Below are positions 6,848-9,349 of a DNA stretch of 9,349 bases, one piece after another; within the stretch, counting starts at the first letter, position 1, and every line of letters starts with the position of its first letter. The notes beneath the pieces were generated by a model. It saw only the letters and a program-made list of their open reading frames with translations. It ran no database searches and was not told the origin of the DNA. Position numbers and translations under genes: made by a program. Where the stretch lies: positions 1 through 9,349 of the forward strand of contig JAOHJV010000017.1 in NCBI GenBank assembly GCA_028100865.1. The letters run 5' to 3'. Source of the DNA: Candidatus Pelagibacter sp. GTDB taxonomy: Bacteria > Pseudomonadota > Alphaproteobacteria > Pelagibacterales > Pelagibacteraceae.

Positions 6848-7347
6848 CACAAGAGGTTCAAAGAAATTATTTAGAAATAAATTCAATTCAAGATCTGAAA
6901 GAGACAATTAAATCTAGTGGAGATTATTCTTTAAGTTTATTACGACCAATTAATTTTCAGTTAAATAAATTTTTTTATAAAAATATTGGAAAAAAACATA
7001 AATGGATTGATAGATTAGTTTGGACAGAGGCTCAATGGATAGATTATGTTTCTAATCAAAATGTCAAAACATATGTATTTAAATTTAAAGGTGACTTAGC
7101 TGGTTTCTTTGAATTGATTTTTCATGGCGAAAAAAAAGAAGTTGAGATTGCTTATTTTGGATTGTTAGAAGAATTTCAAAATAAGAAAATGGGGTCTTAT
7201 TTATTATCTCAAGCAATTAAAAAATCTTTTAATGGAAGTATTGATAGAGTTTGGGTTCATACATGTTCCTTAGATCACAAAAATGCTCTAAATAATTATA
7301 TCGCAAGAGGTATGAAAATATTTAAAACCGAAACTATCAAAATTTAG
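6844..7347 (+). CDS. GNAT-family N-acetyltransferase
   Basis: A 167-residue protein resembling GNAT acyl-CoA-dependent acetyltransferases. The acyl-CoA-binding motif A is recognisable at EIAYFGLLEEFQNKKMGSYLL (about 101-121) with Gln112 and Gly117, although the first glycine of the usual Q/R-x-x-G-x-G/A is a lysine here. The C-terminal VWVHTCSLDHKNALNNYIARGMKIFK is characteristic of a proteobacterial subfamily whose substrate I cannot name. The start is a GTG at 6844 overlapping the HIT stop (GTGA); no ATG exists near it. It is the last gene of the his operon and its stop overlaps the lolA stop on the opposite strand by four bases. Confidence 0.85.
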   Translation: MTQEVQRNYLEINSIQDLKETIKSSGDYSLSLLRPINFQLNKFFYKNIGKKHKWIDRLVWTEAQWIDYVSNQNVKTYVFKFKGDLAGFFELIFHGEKKEVEIAYFGLLEEFQNKKMGSYLLSQAIKKSFNGSIDRVWVHTCSLDHKNALNNYIARGMKIFKTETIKI

Positions 7348-7889
7348 TTTTGGGAAGGTAGTTTAAATAAATCTTTATTAACTTGGTAATTTTTTTTAAT
7401 TGAGGAAAGATAAGTAATATTCATATTCTGATATATATCTTTTGTTTGCCAACCAACTAAATTAAAGCTCTCACTATCGAAAAATACATTTATTTCACTT
7501 TCTTTTTCTACGATTTCAAAATTTATATATGTTTTGCCTAATTTTTTTTCTTTCAAATTTTCTATTTTTTGCATTAAAAAATTATTATCCAATATTAAGT
7601 TAAGTGGCGTTTTATTTAAAGGGTATCTATAAAAACTAGTAATAGTTTTAATTACTAGTGACTTGCCATTAGAAACTAAGATTTTGTTATTTTTCTTATA
7701 TTTGCAAAATATTTTTTTAGGATACTGAATCGTACAATTTCCAATTTCTACTTTTCCATTAATATTTTGTTCAAAATCAAAATTTAAGTTTTTGGTGTTT
7801 TGCAAATTTTCTAATATTTTACCTTTATCGCTTGCTTGCACATTGGATATTAAAATTAAAGAAATACAAAATAGAAATTGTTTAAACAT
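7344..7889 (-). CDS. lolA: LolA, periplasmic outer-membrane lipoprotein carrier
   Basis: A 181-residue periplasmic protein that takes lipoproteins from the LolCDE transporter to the outer membrane. A signal peptide is clear: charged start, hydrophobic core (about residues 4-16) and a VQA-S cleavage site after residue 19. The mature part shows the LENLQNTKNLNFDFEQNINGK opening and a YPKK...LVSNGKSLVI core typical of LolA. Cys52 and Cys62 flank that first strand pair and could form a disulfide. Sequence identity to E. coli LolA looks low, but the position directly behind ftsK is the usual alphaproteobacterial one. The ATG shares one base with the ftsK stop (TAATG). Confidence 0.85.
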   Translation of the reverse strand: MFKQFLFCISLILISNVQASDKGKILENLQNTKNLNFDFEQNINGKVEIGNCTIQYPKKIFCKYKKNNKILVSNGKSLVIKTITSFYRYPLNKTPLNLILDNNFLMQKIENLKEKKLGKTYINFEIVEKESEINVFFDSESFNLVGWQTKDIYQNMNITYLSSIKKNYQVNKDLFKLPSQN

Positions 7890-9349
7890 TAAAGTACATC
7901 TCTTTTACCAACATGATTGGCTTTACTGACAATTCCATCGGCTTCCATCATATCTATAATTCTTGCTGCACGATTGTAACCAATCTGAAGTTTTCTTTGT
8001 AAAAATGATGTTGAGGCTTTTCCTTCTGATCTAATAATGTCTAAAGCTTGCGAATAGAGCTCATCTTTATCACCTTGACTTTGGCTATCACCAATTTCTT
8101 TCTCATCAGCAAAGTTTAATATTTCATCAATATAATCTGGTTCAGCTTGAGATCTTAAAGAATTATTAATTTTTTCAATTTCATTGTCTGAAACAAAAGG
8201 TGCGTGTATTCTAACTATTCTATTAGCAGAAGACATATAAAGCATATCTCCTTTACCCAGCAATTGCTCAGCTCCCTGTTCACCAAGAATAGTTCTGCTA
8301 TCTATTTTAGAGGTGACTTGAAAAGATATCCTAGTAGGGAAATTAGCTTTAATAGTACCAGTAATTACGTCAACGCTTGGTCTTTGCGTGGCCATTATTA
8401 TGTGAATTCCTGCTGCACGGGCCATCTGAGATAATTTTTGAATGTAGTTTTCAATTTCTTTACCTGCAACTAACATTAAATCTGACATCTCATCAACCAC
8501 AACAACTATGTAAGGCATTGGAAGTTTGTGCTTAGCATTATATCCATCAATATTTCTCACCCCTTCTTTTGTCATTAATCTATATCTACTTTCCATTTCT
8601 TTAACGACCCAACCAAGAACAGAAGCTGCCTTTTTTGCTTCAGTTATTACTGGACAAAGTAAATGGGGAATTCCTTCATAAGTTGATAGCTCAAGCATTT
8701 TAGGGTCGATTAAAATAAACTTACATTTATCTGGAGTATGTCGATAAAGTAGAGATAAAATAATTGTGTTAATACAAACTGATTTTCCAGACCCTGTAGT
8801 TCCAGCTATAAGAAGATGAGGCATAGAAGCTAAGTCGCCAACAACTGGCTTGCCAGATATATTTTTACCAAGTGCTATAGGTAATTTGATTTCTTTTTTT
8901 TTGAAATCTGCATTGGCTAAAATTTCACTCAAATAAACATTTTCTCTCATATTATTTGGAAGCTCAATCCCAACAGTATTGCTTCCAGGTATTGTAGCTA
9001 TTCTTGCAGATTCTGAGCTTGTGTTTCTTGCTATATCGTCTGATAGATTTATAATTTTAGAAACTTTTACTCCTGCTGCAGGCTCAAACTCATTGAGAGT
9101 AACCACAGGTCCATGACTAACCTTTTTTATATTTCCACTAACTCCAAAATCCATTAGTATTTTTTCTAAAAATTCTGGATCATGGGTTTCATTTTTTTCA
9201 AAATTATCTCTTTCTTTTTTTGTTGGAATTTTTAGTAAATCAAGACTTGGAAGTTTAAATTTTATCTTTGTTTCAGATTTATTTTCACTTTTAATAAAAG
9301 GGAGATCTTCTTGAATAAGGTTTTTTATTTCATCTTGTGGAATATATTC
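7889..9349 (-). CDS. ftsK: DNA translocase FtsK, C-terminal part, cut by the window edge
   Basis: The reading frame stays open to the last base of the window, giving 486 residues of the C-terminal part; the ATG at 9154 is internal and not the true start. FtsK is a septum-bound hexameric motor that pumps chromosome ends and activates XerCD at dif. The visible order is a linker with LPSLDLL, the alpha/beta motor (from FGVSGNIKKVSHGPVVTLNEFEP), Walker A GTTGSGKS (8803-8780), FILIDPKMLELS, the Walker B region VVVVDEMSDLM, and ATQRPSVDVITG. At the end (about the last 63 residues) lies the winged-helix gamma domain that reads KOPS sites, ending GKRDVL. The membrane-spanning N-terminus lies outside the window. 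Confidence 0.95.
   Translation of the reverse strand, partial: EYIPQDEIKNLIQEDLPFIKSENKSETKIKFKLPSLDLLKIPTKKERDNFEKNETHDPEFLEKILMDFGVSGNIKKVSHGPVVTLNEFEPAAGVKVSKIINLSDDIARNTSSESARIATIPGSNTVGIELPNNMRENVYLSEILANADFKKKEIKLPIALGKNISGKPVVGDLASMPHLLIAGTTGSGKSVCINTIILSLLYRHTPDKCKFILIDPKMLELSTYEGIPHLLCPVITEAKKAASVLGWVVKEMESRYRLMTKEGVRNIDGYNAKHKLPMPYIVVVVDEMSDLMLVAGKEIENYIQKLSQMARAAGIHIIMATQRPSVDVITGTIKANFPTRISFQVTSKIDSRTILGEQGAEQLLGKGDMLYMSSANRIVRIHAPFVSDNEIEKINNSLRSQAEPDYIDEILNFADEKEIGDSQSQGDKDELYSQALDIIRSEGKASTSFLQRKLQIGYNRAARIIDMMEADGIVSKANHVGKRDVL

Noticed and set aside
8204..8434. Open frame on the plus strand opposite ftsK
   Set aside because: It lies antisense to the conserved FtsK motor region and has no family resemblance or ribosome site.
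9152..9154. ATG at 9154 as the start of FtsK
   Set aside because: The frame continues without a stop to base 9349 and the upstream residues (LPSLDLL and onward) match the FtsK linker; the true start is outside the window.

Overview
This window is AT-rich (roughly 70% A+T by eye), very tightly packed and made entirely of bacterial core genes. The gene order (secB-fxsA / Tim44-like-Smr / hslU-hslV / hisBHAFE-HIT-GNAT / lolA-ftsK), the near absence of spacers, the Lys/Asn/Ile-rich proteins and the alphaproteobacterial families point to a streamlined marine alphaproteobacterium, most likely SAR11/Pelagibacterales. That assignment is inferred from gene content and composition; no marker gene was searched.

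Layout. (1) 1-468, minus strand: the first codons of secB, cut by the window edge, preceded by fxsA, whose 3' end overlaps secB. (2) 469-1546, plus strand: a short divergent promoter region, a membrane-anchored Tim44-like protein and an Smr-domain protein that follows in the same frame directly after the stop codon. (3) 1536-3424, minus strand: hslV and hslU, the two parts of the HslUV ATP-dependent protease, behind a heat-shock-like promoter. (4) 3514-7347, plus strand: a histidine-biosynthesis operon, hisB-hisH-hisA-hisF-hisE, that runs on through overlapping starts into a HIT-family gene and a GNAT acetyltransferase. (5) 7344-9349, minus strand: ftsK (3' two-thirds or so, cut by the right edge) followed by lolA.

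How they work together. HisH and HisF form imidazole glycerol phosphate synthase. HisE, HisA, HisH/HisF and HisB cover four consecutive stages of histidine synthesis; hisG, hisI, hisC and hisD are not here. HslU unfolds substrates into the HslV peptidase chamber. SecB (export chaperone), LolA (lipoprotein carrier) and FtsK (chromosome translocase at the septum) are envelope and division housekeeping genes.

The only non-coding stretches are the two divergent promoter regions (469-526 and 3425-3513). Both carry recognisable promoter-like and palindromic sequence, and in both the predicted transcription starts fall at or within a few bases of the start codon. I see no mobile element, CRISPR array, RNA gene, phage or defence gene, and no candidate for a wholly new system. 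The points worth a second look concern gene expression: possible leaderless transcripts, the one-stop Tim44/Smr junction, and convergent genes whose ends overlap without a terminator.
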